Source: Cryptomeria japonica (Eukaryota > Streptophyta > Pinopsida > Cupressales > Cupressaceae). From it: a stretch of 60,000 bases of DNA. Positions 24,179 to 36,509 of the stretch are shown here, in pieces; within the stretch, counting starts at the first letter, position 1, and the number at the start of each line of letters is the position of its first letter. Both the position numbers and the translations under genes were made by a program. A model generated the notes under the pieces. The model was not told where the DNA came from and made no database searches. It worked only from the letters and a program-made list of their open reading frames with translations. The stretch lies in contig NC_081411.1 of assembly GCF_030272615.1 (NCBI RefSeq), positions 826,332,397 through 826,392,396 of the forward strand. The letters run 5' to 3'.

Positions 24179-25900
24179 TTGGTTAGGTTCATCTTCTTTT
24201 TCACTTTATGGATGCTTGTATGTGCCTTATATCTGTAGAAACCATACTTCTATTTTAAGTATTTGTCATATATAATGCCATTTATAGGGTGAGGACATGG
24301 TTGATCATGATATATTCAAGGGTGGTGGCTTGTGCATTTGAATGTCTTTTGTTTTTGGTCCTTCATAGGTTTGTGGCATGTGTGTAACTTTTTAATGTGC
24401 GGTACAACTTTGGGTTATTATTATTTGTTGAGGATTGGTACTACATCGATGTTCGCCTTGTGTGAGTTTTCGGCCATGGTAGATTTGGTATTATGCAATG
24501 ATCATTTCTTTGGTGGTGGTGTCCTCTCCTTGATTTTCATTTATGTTTGTCAGTGTACAGGGTTGTTAACCCATGTGAAATGTTCAAATCATGGAATTTT
24601 TCAATGGATATTTTTCATATCTATTCTCGTCATTATGGTAAGTTGATGGCAGTTTTTTCATTAATACTTTCATGTGTTATCTTGTTTCATTATGAGAAAA
24701 ATAGCATTTTGTGTTTTACGGGTTCTATGGTTTTTTCTGGAGTTTCTTCTTTCTGCAAATGTCATCTTTCTTGGCCTCTGGTATATACAAAGTGGTGCTA
24801 GAAGCTTAGGTATCGGAGGATGAGAATATGGATAATTGTGACAGGCTTAGTAAGGTCTTTAATTTATTTTCTCCTATGGTGGCTTTGAATTCTGCAAACC
24901 TCTAGGGTGTCGTTGGCTGGAAATTTACCATCATATTTATTATGCTGAGCTTTTGTCTCATTTTGTTACAATCTCTTATGATGTTTTACTTGATGATGAT
25001 TTGGTCTACCTCTTGGTTTCCACGTTCATTTTTCTGACAGTATATAATTGGGATATGGTTTCTTCTACATTGGTTGATTATTGTTTTGATGTGGGGTCTT
25101 TTTATTATGGTGGGTTTCTTCCTCACCATGAGCTCATGGTTAATGGTTGGTTTGGTCAATTATTGTATGAATTAAGAATGGGGTTGATATGTGACACCAT
25201 GGAAGATACACGGGCTTCTATGGATTTTATACTGTATCTAGTTCTTGATCAATATGTGGATAAAGCTTGGGTTGTTTTTTAGGCCTTGCACTCATTACTT
25301 ACTTTGGGATTTTTGTTCACTACTCCTGCTCACTTGGCACTTCCATTGAGGGTTATTCCTCCTCCAGATTCAACCCATGATCCTCCAGAGGAGAGCTCTA
25401 GTTCTTGGTTTTTGCATATCTAACTATTTTTTTCTTGGAGGTGGTGGAATGGTTTTTGGATGCAGATTCAGAGGTTTTTTTGGCTGCTGTTATGCTAGAG
25501 TTTTCTAGTAGTATCATATCTTTCAAGGAGGCTCTCTTTAGTTTTAATATGGATTTGTCAGAAGTTCCTACATTACTATTGATCTTGTCTCCTTGGTGGT
25601 CCTTCACGATATCTTGATGGAATTTTGTTATTCAACCCTTTATTTGGCAGCAAACTGGTTTTTTTGTAAAGTCCTATTGGACCTTTGTATAGCTTCAGAT
25701 GTAGGGGTTTGGTTGATCATACTAGATATGTAACAAATGATGTAAGGGTAGTGTTTAGTTTTTTATTTTTAAGGCTACAACTGGACGTTTTCTTGCAGGT
25801 TCTTTCCCGCCGATATGCCTTTTTTGAACCAAATGTAAACATATTTATGATTAATAAATAAGTTTAGTGGCTTGCCCACTTTTATCAAAAAACAAATAAA
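24179..25900 (+). other. LINE 3' untranslated region
   Basis: T-rich sequence between the RNase H stop and the A-rich tail. Small open frames on both strands show no family. It is long for a LINE 3' UTR, so an unseen insertion is possible. Confidence 0.55.
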
Positions 25901-27840
25901 ATAAGATACAAAATTGGAAATCAACACATAAGCTTAGATTTGGAAATGAGATATAGAGATGAACCTTTAGCTGCAATATGGAGTAGAATATACGAGACTA
26001 GGGAGAAGAGAACCTCATTTTGAGTGTATCTTTGTTCATAGAACATTCCATATTCTAAATGAGAAGACTTTACAAATCTATTTCTCTGAACATGAGTTGC
26101 AAAGTGTCTAACATTGGAGTTAGGCAATTTAGTCCACGGTTTTCTACTTGTTTGAAGTCTGGGATTGTCTATCATTATTTTGCTTGGCAATCCTATAACC
26201 CATTCTATTATTAGATATGTACTTACACACATGAAAACAGAAAAAAAATGTTGTGTTGTATAGGGGTTTTCCTAAGTAAAATGATATGTTGTTATTCCCA
26301 CCTCCACTACACCAATGATTGATGAAAACAAACTTTGTCCTCAGAGAGGAGAGGTCAAATTATAATTAAATTATTGAATTGACAAGATTATACCTTAGGA
26401 ATGATAATGGTGATGATGCAATGTTGTTTAGACAATTCCTCCAAGTGTTGATGTCATAGCATGATAAAACATAACATAATCCATCATGAAATCATAGTTG
26501 AAGATAAGTTGCTATAACTTGTTACTCATTGTACTCAGATGTGCTCTTGAATGAACTTAATTGGTGTTCTTGAATTGTAATAATAGATTCTTAGAATGAA
26601 TTTGACTTTGTGAATGATAAAATATTTTTTTATATAGGGTTCTCAATGTATTTTCAAATTTAGGCTGACAAAAAACGATGATATAAAAATACCAAGATCA
26701 TATCACAATAAAGGCTAACACTCTAGATTTAGGTACTTGTGCTTAAAAATTATTCCCCATAAATCTTGATTTTCCACACATAATCTCCATTATAATCTAG
26801 AAACAAGAGCTATAAGTTAAGAAAAATATCTCAAACCTAATCTACCTCTCTCATTGGGTTAAATATTATTATCCCAATTGACCAAATTCTATTTATTTTT
26901 CTTTAATTTTCCTTTAAAATCTTTCTCATCTTATACTACAAATCATGAAGGATGGATTTTTGAGAGGCAACAACAATAAATCTATAAACTAAGAGAGATT
27001 ATGAGGGAAAAATATAAAAGAATAAGAATGGATATTGATGTATGATAGTGTTAAGAGACACCAAATAAATAATACAATAAAAAATGAAATTAAACCTATA
27101 ATGAAAAGTGATAGGAAGGGGAGTGGATTTGTCTTTTCTAATACATATCTTTCAAAAAGTTACATGCACATAAAAAAAACCCACTAAGGTTCTACCACTT
27201 AGATACATTTAATCGAAGGTGCACATTCACATTTTCAAGTTACACAACCAAATGGTGTATTGGTAACTCAAAAGGGAGTAATACCATGGAGTTCACATTA
27301 TAATAGAACTAATGATGTCTCAAGTTTTTCATAAAAAAATAGAATTTGGATTCATTTAAGAAGTTGAAAAGGTGCATATATTGAATTCAATGACCTTCAT
27401 GTTGGATGCCACAAAAATTCCAAACATATGAACTTTTATTAGTTTCTTTAAATGAAATTTAGTGCAACTCCTATATATATTATCAAACCTACATAGAAGG
27501 TGCCAACAAAGATAGTTTGACATTGTATGAGAATAATTCCTTGCATGACACTTGTGTGCATAAAATATACATGTCACACATTCCTCAAGTTCATACAATG
27601 GATGATTCATATTCAATAGGTTAGTATATAGAAGTATCATTCTAAACATGTATACATAATCATTGTATCTGTTAAATACCCTTACAAAATTGAATTTCCT
27701 AATATAGAAAGTTAGGAATTTTATTATCTTTAATTAGAGGGGTGTGTGCACCAAGATGGTGTGCAAAAAAGTGGAAACACCCCAAAAACAACTTAAAAAA
27801 ACAACAAACATCTATAGGGTATTTCAAATTAAAAAAATCC
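25901..27840. other. AT-rich region without a recognised gene
   Basis: Two minus-strand open frames of about 100 codons (25921-26232 and 27356-27649) lack any family signature. I see no repeat boundary or RNA gene. Confidence 0.55.
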
Positions 27841-27913
27841 CGTATGCATTTAGGCTCATTTTACCAAGCCTAAATGAAGCTAAACCACCTATGGGGTTTA
27901 TAATATACTAACT

Positions 27914-27973
27914 GCATACACGGTTTAGTTTTTAAAACACCGTATGTAGTTTTAGTTTCTAAACCGTGTATGC
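27914..27973. repeat. 15-bp inverted repeat with related CGTATG words
   Basis: GCATACACGGTTTAG at 27914-27928 is perfectly inverted as CTAAACCGTGTATGC at 27959-27973, with a 30-base loop. Related words CCGTATGCATTTAG (27840) and ACCGTATGTAG (27939) lie nearby. It sits 0.3 kb upstream of the spliced gene remnant. Confidence 0.7.
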
Positions 27974-28270
27974 GCTTCTTTGTCAATAATTTTTTTTTCA
28001 CTGCGGTTGACTAGGTCATTTTAACCTATAGCTGCAAGAGTGAAGTAGGGATTGTAATATGCAAAAGCATGCACAAGCTCAATAAATTCACACAAAAATT
28101 CCATGGAAAGAGGTAATTAATGTATTTTATTTGTTTATTTTACACATTTGATGAATTTTATTTGCAATTTGAATTTAAATTCATTGGTTTTGCTTAGTTT
28201 TTCTTATTTTTTGTTATGAATATTAGATTCTATAAATCTTTCCCCCTAGTAAGACACACTTGAAAACTTA

Positions 28271-30758
28271 GGGCAAAACCCATGGAAGAACCCACAACCA
28301 AACCCTCGGGATACACCTCCAACTCCTCCTGTAGACTGTTCACAAGCTACACAAGAGGATTTGATAAACCAGTTAGCCCGAAATACTACCAAAATAACTA
28401 GACTGGTGAATAGACTGAAAACATTCGAGCATGAGCATCATGCATCCCTTCCCACTACCCTATAAATATTGGCTAGTAGTGCCAATGCAGTTTCCAGTCA
28501 AATTACAAAATGGGGAAGCTATAGGGATAGATGTTGTGCTTTTTATGCTGATGGGTTGTCATATAATGATGTGAAAAAAAAAAAAAAGTAAAGGAAAAAT
28601 ATGTTCTCTTTTTGTTGATCCTAAAATGGGTGAGACCTTACCTCTTAATAGAAAGAGGTTTCCTATATACTAGTGTAGACATTTGTCATTGAAAACTTCT
28701 TTTTGGGATAGGTGGTGGATGGTCTTTGACCAACCACCTTGTAATAATCATGAGGTTCCATTATATTTTTTGAGGAAACTATATTGTGATTTTATCCTCA
28801 ATGAGTGGCTGAACTATTTTGATATAAGAGAGTTCCATGGTAGAGGTGGCGGCTATGCCCAAGATAGACCTAGAGCCCAGAGGGTACTAGGCCCACAAAG
28901 TCACTTCCCCCTAGCACCCAAACCCGTGGTGCATGTGATGATCCTAGTAGCCTTGAAAACTTCGATGGAGCTACAGACTCTTCAAGCACCCACAACATTG
29001 ACTGATGTCATCATTCAGCATGGGACATAGTTATCACACCCTCTTGGCCCGGATGATGATCCATTAGTTGAGCCACCTGGCCTTGGTCAGCCCATTCAGC
29101 ATGTGTGTCCCAGTTGTTCAGGTATATGCTCTGGGATGGATTTTGCATATGGTTCGATGTCCCATCTGTGTACTTTATAGGAGTATATGTCACACTAGCA
29201 CTACAGAGGATGTGGTGTTGACTGATGATTTGATGGATATCGTGTTTAGTGGTCAGATGCAGACGTAGGTGTGTTGACTTGAATTGACAACATTTTATTT
29301 ATCAATCACTTAAATTTTGTAATTGTAAATGAGTTTTTATTTATAGATTGATTTAAATTGATACAAACAATATGCATTTCAGAATCCAGTAGCGAGTGTT
29401 AATACACCATCTGATATTCCTCCTGTAGTTTTTGCAGCTGCAGCTTTGACGCTTGAGATATAAATTTTGTAACATGTTAAAATAGAATAGTACTTTGAAG
29501 TCAATTATTTTATAAGATATACTAACTCCCTTTAATGCATATTTATTTTGTTTTTTGTAGGCATTGTCAAGGGACCAAATGTCCTAGATTGATAATGTCA
29601 TGCTCTCGGCAAACGATTTTGGCCTAGAAAGCTATGTGGTATCATATTTTGCACACCTTATTTTATGTATTCTTTTGATTGAATATGCAATTCATTTAAT
29701 TTTTCAATTTATTAAATTATATTTAATATTATCTACTAATATCTCTTGTGTTAATTTTGTGTGTTTTAGGGTACCCCACATGTGTCTAGGACTCCTCCTG
29801 GGCAAAAGAAACCCTCGAGGATGCCTAAACGTCAAAAGGTAATTGAGCATATTTTTAATTGACACAATTGTTTGTAAAGGTTGAAATTGTCTTAATTGGA
29901 ACTTGTAGATTGATTAGTGTTTTTTATTTGTTTTATATACAACAACAATTGGGATTTGTAGAATTGTTGAATGCACCCGATACACCAGAGGAACGAGAGA
30001 GGGGAGAGGTATGTATCTCTACTTTATTTTCTTGATTTGATGATTATATGCACGTGTACAGATGAACTTTAGATAATTACAATCTTATCCATTTTCATAC
30101 AGGAAATACCCATAGCTGCTTCATCAATGGCGAGCCCTCCTAAGTCTACTAGAGAAGCATCTCAGGCTCCAATACACTTTCATTTTATATATTGTAGATT
30201 TTTAGTGTTTTTTATCTATATATATTATTACCTTATATTAATTATTTTTAACCTACAATATTTATCATTATATTAATTGTAATTAATCTTAATCATTTTT
30301 CATACAGGAAATAGCCACATCTACTCCATCAATTTTGAGCCCTCCTAAGTCTACTGGAGAAGCATCTCAAGCTCCGGTACACTTTTGTCCTATATATTAT
30401 AGATTTTTAGTGTTTTTTATCTATATATGTTACTACCTTGTATTAATTATATTTAATCTACAATAGGCCTCTTCGCGGTTTGGCTATAACTTGGATCCTT
30501 TGAAGCTCCATTTTAAGAAAACTCCTAAGTCTAATAAGGAAAAGAGAAATAAGACAGTAGATCCCAGAACAAAAAATGAGGTAATCTACAATTCAATTGC
30601 AAAGAAATTATAGTTAAATGCATAGTTATGTTGATAATTGTGAACTATTTCCTACAAAAGGATTCTAACTTGGCTTTTGAATTGTGGTTGTGAAGCCATT
30701 TACAGAGCCACGTACTACATCAAAGAAGCTTGGTTTTGATGATCCACCACAAATATAG
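28271..30758 (+). pseudogene. Multi-exon gene remnant, family unknown
   Basis: A first large coding block, about 28271-29265, has helical KITRLVNRLKTFEHEHH and then DPKMGETLPLNRKRFPIY and WDRWWMVFDQPPCNNHEVP. It has a poly-A indel, a frame change near 29190 and substituted stops. It is followed by small exons that all begin and end on codon boundaries: 29383-29457, 29561-29638, 29770-29838, 29943-30008, 30103-30171, 30308-30376, 30467-30580 and 30696-30758 (stop TAG). Most have AG before and GT after. Three boundaries are decayed (AT for GT at 29458 and 30172, AA for AG at 29942). The C-terminal part is Pro/Ser/Lys-rich (SPPKSTGEASQAP, KKTPKSNKEKRNK). I do not recognise the protein. It could be an old host gene or the gene of an unrecognised transposon. 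Confidence 0.6.
30103..30466 (+). repeat. Tandem duplication of an exon plus intron (205-bp period)
   Basis: The exon at 30103-30171 and its following intron recur at 30308-30376 onward. Both exons are 69 bases, start GAAATA after CATACAG, and share CCTCCTAAGTCTACT. The first copy's splice donor is AT, the second's GT. Confidence 0.8.
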
Positions 30759-31347
30759 GATCATATAGTGTTAGTTGTGGTCATTTAATGACCAATACAT
30801 CTAGATATATTCTACATTTTTATTGTATATCAATTTGGACATGGCATATTACACATTTTTGTAAAACTTGTATTGACTTGGCATATATGCCTTTTTTGTA
30901 TACATACACAATCATTGTGCATTTTGATATATATAAATGTTGATATTTGATCCAATAAATGTGTATTGTGTTAATTATTGTGCATTTTGTTGATATTGAT
31001 AGGCATATCCGATACATACACAATTTCTTCATTGTGTTCATTATTTTGCATTTTGATATATTTAAATGTTCATTTATAATTGATATGGTTAATTTTTTCT
31101 CAAATTATTTAGTGTATTTGGTGGATGCACTTTTATAAAGTTAAATGAATATTTGCCTATGTAATCAACAATATGAATATAAACGACAAAATATATGATA
31201 TAAAGCATTGCAATTGTGGAATATGATTTGATAAGATTTCTAAAATATTGAATTAACCCTACAAAACTCCTTTTCTCAATAAAAATGAAATTAAATGGTA
31301 ATGGTCATATTTGATCCATGGTAATGATCACTGGATGCTTTTGATTT
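30759..31347. other. AT-rich flank of the Tat element
   Basis: No gene seen. GATTT at 31343-31347 would be the left target duplication of the Tat element; its partner lies outside the window. Confidence 0.5.
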
Positions 31348-32036
31348 TGTATGCGGGAAAAGCGGTGCAATGAAATGAAGATTACAAAATTCAATGACTT
31401 TCCCACACACCAATGGGACTCTTGGTGCAAGTTATGGAGCTATATGGAATATCTCAACTTCCCAAGGGATGTTCCATTGTTCTCTATCTCACAAGACCCC
31501 TCAAGCCAATGCCTTTTCTCTCAGATCACTGAGCAAAGTGACTTAGGGGTGACAATCATGAGAATGAGGGATGCTTTTGATCAATCTTAGTATGAATGCA
31601 ATCCTATCTATGCATTATTTTAACCAATATGATCTAAACTAGTCACGATAAGATGAAAAGGATTAGTAAAAGACTATCCTAACATGATATACTAGTTTAT
31701 ATGATTAACTATGATGATGGAAATGCTTCTAAATGTTTATTTAGACTATTTCTATTTCAAATAGAGATTAAATGATTTGCTAAAAATAAGTATAAGTGTG
31801 ATGCTAAAGACTTGGATCCTGAGAATGAGGGATGAGGTCTCTATTTATAGGAAAAATGGGGCAATGGATGGTCAAGATTGGATGATCTTATCAAGGGTCA
31901 GGATTGAAAGTTATCAATCCATGTTTACAATTCTCACCAATGAAATGGTGACAATTGTCAACAAGAGACATCTTGAGAGGAGATGTAAGAAGCATTAAAT
32001 GCTTGAGAAGACATGAAGGTTACCTTAGGAGGTAAG

Positions 32037-32360
32037 TGTTAGGGTTTCAAGTAGATCCGAAGCAAATATGAACTAACAATTATATGCAGATTTAAATACA
32101 AAAGATAAAGAAATAAAATAGGACACAGGTAACATAGAGATTTAACGTGGTTCACCTAGAATGGGTTACGTCCACCATACACAGTCATCCAATCTATCTT
32201 ATTATCTAGAAAAATAGTACATCAACCTTGCAATGCCTTAAGCATCCCAGCCGCTTATAACATGTGTTTCAGGGCAACAAACAAAGTCAACATTTTTAGG
32301 GTTTTATTACAATGTCAGTTTTCATCAACAAAAAAACTAATCAGGCGCCACATATCAACA
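32037..32360 (-). repeat. copia-2 3' LTR
   Basis: 324 bases, lacking the 125-base GC-rich segment present in its partner. The right edge CATATCAACA abuts the polypurine tract. Confidence 0.9.
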
Positions 32361-32453
32361 ATCTCCCACTTGGAGACTGATCAGGCTCAACACCAAACAA
32401 TCTCCCACTTGGAGATTGATCAGGCTCCACACCAAACAATCTCCCACTTGGAG
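32361..32453 (-). repeat. Triplicated 39-bp unit containing the copia-2 polypurine tract
   Basis: ATCTCCCACTTGGAGA occurs at 32361, 32400 and 32439, exactly 39 bases apart, with the intervening GATCAGGCTC...ACCAAACA sequence repeated too. On the minus strand each unit gives CAAGTGGGAGAT, the purine tract. Only the one at 32361 abuts the LTR. Confidence 0.88.
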
Positions 32454-32499
32454 ACTAGTACTAGATGACACCACTGTACTTGCACAATCCACTGGATAA

Positions 32500-33210
32500 A
32501 ATACTAGGACTCGACTGGTATAAATTCCACAATTATCAATCAAGAAGACCAATAGAAACTGATGAAGAAATCAGCTTCTCCTATGGAACTTCCTTCATGA
32601 ACATATCAACAGGATTCTCACTTCTGTGAATCTTCTCAAGCCGTAACTAACCCTCCTCCAAAACAATCTGGATGAAGTGGTACTTGAGCTGAATGTTCTT
32701 TGTCCTTGAATCAAAAGTAGAGTTCTTTGTAAGATGAATGGCACTCTGGCTATCGGTATACAATGGGCGATCCTCCTGTGTCTGACCCAATTCCTCCAGA
32801 AAATATTGTAACCAAATCATCTCCTTGTTGGCTTCTATAGCAACAACATACTCAGCTTAAGTGGTTGAAAGTGCAACAACCTTTTGCAGCCTAGAAATCT
32901 AACTGACTGCAGTTCCCCCTATAGTAAAAACATACCTTGTAGTACTCCTCCATGAATCAATATCACCTGCCAGATCTGAGTCAACAAATCCACTCAGAGA
33001 AGCATTAGATCCTTTGAAACATAATGCCTTTGTAGTAGTTCCTTTTAGATACTTAAGAATCCATTTCACAGCATTCCAATGTTCCATACCCGGATTACTC
33101 ATAAACCTGCTCACAACTACCACTCCATGTGCAATATCTGGCCTTGTGCAAACCATTGCATACATCAGACTACCAATAGCTGATGAATATGAGATGTTAG
33201 ACATTTTATT
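32500..33210 (-). pseudogene. copia-2 RNase H
   Basis: Frame 33204-32899 begins with YSSAIGSLMYAMVCTRPDIAH, the RT-RNase H connection. GFVDSDLAGDIDSWRSTT holds the first Asp of RNase H. After substituted stops, the same domain continues with AEYVVAIEANKEMIW (Glu) and LYTDSQSAIHLTKN (Asp). Degrades RNA of the hybrid during reverse transcription. It is recognisable nearly to its end but carries several stops. Confidence 0.85.
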
Positions 33211-33219
33211 TACCTCTTC

Positions 33220-34260
33220 CTATGCCTTTGGACACATCTCCTTAGTCAATTTGAAATGACTAGCCAAAGGTGTACTAACTGCTTTTGCATCCTGCATGTT
33301 AAATCTTTTCAACACCTTCTTTATATACTCACTTTGGGACAAATTCAAGGTTCTATTTTTCTTGTCCCGTGTAATCCTCATATCAAGAATTTTCTTAGTT
33401 GCACCTAAATCCTTCATAGCAAATGACCTAGCTAATTTCTGTTTAAGATCATTTATGTGTTGCATGTTAGACCCAGCAACAAGCATGTCATCAACATAAA
33501 GCAACAGGATAATATAACTGCCATTATCCAATCTCTTAAAATATACATAATGATCAAAATGGCATCTATGATAACCGTGTTCAGCCATGAAACTATCAAA
33601 TTTTAAATACCATTGTCGGGGTGCTTTCTTTAGGCCATACAAACTTTTCTTCAACCTACACACCAAGTTCTCCTTACCTTTGACCTCATATCCTTATGGT
33701 TACAACATGTAAATTTCCTCCTCCAGATCTCCATGGAGAAAAGCTGTTTTGACATCTAATTGTTCAAGATGTAAATCATCTGCAGCCACAAGACTAAGTA
33801 CAGTTCTAATTGAAGTCATTTTTACAACTGGAGAAAATATTTCATCATAATCTATACCCTTTTTCTATGCAAAACCTTTTACCACAAGTCTGGCCTTATA
33901 TCTTTTCTGACCTCCTTCCTCCTCCTTCAGCCGATAAACCCATTTGTTAGGCAAGGCTCTTTTTTTTGCAGGTAAAGGGACTAAGTCCCAAGTCTTATTT
34001 TTCATCAAGGAGTCCATCTCCTCTTTCATGCCTAGCTCCCACTGTTGTTTGGCATCCACCTGCATTGCTTCTTCATATTCTTCTAGTTCACCAGAATCAG
34101 TTAATAATATAGAATACAAAGAAGGAGAAAATCTTTCAAGGGGTCTACTTGACCTCGTAGAACATCTAACACTTGCAGGAGTTTGTGGGACATTTTGTTG
34201 TTGCTGAGCATCAGGTACTTGTGGCATTTCATTTTCAGGAATCTCATCCAACACCACATA
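33220..34260 (-). pseudogene. copia-2 reverse transcriptase
   Basis: Frame 34257-33865 has MKEEMDSLMKNKTWDLVPLP and KWVYRLKEEEGGQKRYKARL, the start of copia RT. After a broken stretch, 33666-33220 has LKKSLYGLKKAPRQWYLKFD and the catalytic YVDD at 33487-33498. Between the two frames several stops interrupt the region of the first catalytic Asp. Confidence 0.9.
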
Positions 34261-34290
34261 TTCTTGCTTGTCATGTTCATGCTTCTTTTC

Positions 34291-35325
34291 CTACATCTGT
34301 TCTTTATACATAACCTTCTCATTGAATATAACATCTCTACTTCTAATTATTTTCTTATTTTCAAAATCCCATAACCGATAGCCATATTCATCTATCCCAT
34401 ATCCAATGAAGGTACATTTCTGAGATTTAGCATCAAGCTTGGTTCTGTTTTCTTTATCAACATGGACAAAAGCTTCACAACCAAAAGTTTTCAGAAAAGA
34501 ATAATTTACCTTTTTACTAGTCCATGCCTCCTCTAGAATACCACCATCCAAAGGGGTTGAAGGTCCTCTATTTATCATATAGATAGTAGTATGTACAACA
34601 TCTACCCAAAAATGTAAGGGCAATCTAGCATGCAATCTCATGCTCCTCGCGCATTCCATGATAGTCTTATTCATTCTCTCTGACACACCATTTTCTTGTG
34701 GAGTTCGTGGAACTGTCTTCTACTTTCAAATCCCATTTAAGGAGTAGTAATCTTCAAATTCTTTTCTGCAATACTCACCTCCATTATCCGATCTGAGACA
34801 CTTCAACTTTTTTTCTGTCTCATTCTCAACCAAAGCTTTCCATTTCTTAAAAGTTTCAAAAACATCTGATTTTTGTTTTATGAAATATACCCATGTTTTT
34901 ATGGTTGATTCATCAATAAAAATAACATAATAACAAGAGCCACCAAGAGATGATACCTGAGCTGGTCCCCATACATCTAAATGTACAAGCTCTAACTTCT
35001 CACTCTTCTTTTCTTTCCCAACCTTAAGAAATCTAACTCTTTTATGTTTACCATAAACACAGTTTTCACAGAACTCTAAATCAATCTTCTTTAGTCCTAG
35101 CAATAGATTCTTGGAGTGAAGGGTTTTCATCCTTTTCTCACCCATGTGCCCAAGCCTATGGTGCCACATTATCGAATCTGTTCTTGCAACATCTATTGTT
35201 GTTGTCCATGTAGTAACTTTATCTATAGCAGCTAGGGTAGAGTAAGTGTTACCAGTACATAGATATAATGTGCCTACCTTCGCACCTTTAGCTACTACTA
35301 ATGATCCTTTAGTGACCTTCCACAA
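34291..35325 (-). pseudogene. copia-2 integrase
   Basis: MWHHRLGHMGEKRM and FCENCVYGKHKRVRF form the HHCC zinc domain at about 35060-35170. The core has LVHLDVWGPA (first Asp), LRSDNGGEYCRKEF (second Asp) and, after a break near 34720, NGVSERMNKTIMECARSM (Glu). Frame 34686-34291 continues with LKTFGCEAFVHVDKENRTKLDAK, the normal C-terminal part. The only interruption is around 34700-34725. Confidence 0.9.
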
Positions 35326-35329
35326 ACTA

Positions 35330-35700
35330 TCTGAGAAGGTAACTATGCAACCTTCACTACCTAGTTGCCCTATAGAAATTAAATTTCTTCTTAAATTAGG
35401 AACATGTCTTACCTCCTATAGAAACTAGTCATTTCCATTCTGCAACTTGATCTTTATCTTTCCTTTTCCAACAATTTGACAAGGCTCATCATCACCCAAA
35501 TATACCTGCCCAAAATCACCTTGAACATAATCTAGAAAATATTTTCTATGGGGTGTAGCATGAAATGAAGCCCCAGAATCTATTACCTAGGAATCATTAA
35601 CATTATCCAAACATAAGATTAAAGCATCTTGTAAAGTATTACTTGCAATATTAGCTTCCTTACTGTCATTTTCATTTTTGTATCCTTCTTTGTTTTTCTG
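35330..35700 (-). pseudogene. copia-2 aspartic protease
   Basis: VIDSGASFHATPHRKYF at about 35540-35590 holds the DSGA active site, and VRHVPNLRRNLISIGQL at about 35350-35410 marks the domain end. Stops at substituted Trp or Gln codons flank the motif. Confidence 0.85.
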
Positions 35701-36449
35701 AGACCAATAGTCTTTCTTTAGGTGACCAAGCTTTCCGTAGTACCAGCAATCTTTCTTTCCTCTAGATTGAGAGTGTCCTTTCTTTGACTTCCCTCGTGAC
35801 TTCTCATTCCCAGGGCCTTTTCCTCTTTCCTTTGATCTTCCTTTGTTCTACACATTCAAAACACTATCCGATGATGTTGGAGTCTCACCTGTGCTTTTCC
35901 TTTGAATTTCCTCACTTAGGATAACACCAACAATATCATCAAATATCAAAGTATTTTTACCAAAGATAGAGTTACTTACATCCATAACCAAGCTATTCCA
36001 GCTTTCTGGCAAAGAACATAAAATCAAGAGAGCCCTAACCTCTTCTGCAAAAGTAATTTTTACTGAAGACAATTGTCTGGTAATTGTATTAAATTCATTT
36101 AAGCGCTCCGCTACAGATACTCCCTCTTAAACAAACGCTTCATAAGAAATACCTTATTCGAAGCTGAGGGTTTCTCATACAACTTAGCCAATGTCACCAT
36201 CAAATCTACAGTCGTCTTTTCTCTTGTTATATTGAAAGCTACAGATAGTGCAAGGCACAATTGAATGGATCCTAGTGCCTTTCTATCTAAAATGTCCCAC
36301 TCTTCATTTGACATTGTGGTCGCTTTCTTTTCCTTTCCTTCCAATGGCTGCCACAAATCCTTTTGATACAGTTAATCCTCCATCTGCATTTTCCATAACT
36401 AATAATTCTGGCCGTTAAACTTTTCAACCTTGAATTTGGAATCCTCCAT
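35701..36449 (-). pseudogene. copia-2 gag
   Basis: Starts at ATG 36449 with MEDSKFKVEKFNGQNY, a standard copia gag opening. It runs through 36356-36111 and 36072-35848 (LCLALSVAFNITREK, FAEEVRALLILCSLPESWN). A Lys/Arg/Gly-rich stretch leads to a knuckle at about 35711-35755 reading CWYYGKLGHLKKDY. Two of the three Cys of CCHC are Tyr, so it could not bind zinc. Confidence 0.88.
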
Positions 36450-36495
36450 TGCTCCCACTCAAATATGAAAGTCCTGCCAATTTACAGAAAACCTT

Positions 36496-36507
36496 GCTCT
36501 GATACCA
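36496..36507 (-). other. copia-2 primer binding site
   Basis: GCTCTGATACCA on the plus strand, perfect complement of TGGTATCAGAGC, three bases from the LTR edge at 36510. Confidence 0.93.
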
Positions 36508-36509
36508 AT

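Larger units (their letters stand above)
22451..25900 (+). mobile_element. 5'-truncated LINE, plus strand
   Basis: It begins inside ORF2 at the post-RT region and continues through the zinc domain, RNase H and a 1.7 kb 3' untranslated region. It ends near the ATTAATAAATAAG and TTATCAAAAAACAAATAAAAT sequence at about 25850-25900, a normal LINE tail. The 5' truncation is the usual outcome of incomplete target-primed synthesis. Its zinc domain differs strongly from that of the minus LINE, so these are separate families, not two halves of one insertion. The junction edge is uncertain by about 30 bases because GGGAGAAAATTC occurs twice there. Confidence 0.82.

Noticed and set aside
16735-25900. 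Single LINE with a 5' inversion (twin priming)
   Set aside because: Both halves contain the zinc domain, and these differ strongly in sequence, so they are two insertions.
27356-27649. Minus-strand 97-codon frame considered as a PPR fragment
   Set aside because: No PPR repeat pattern holds up in any frame.
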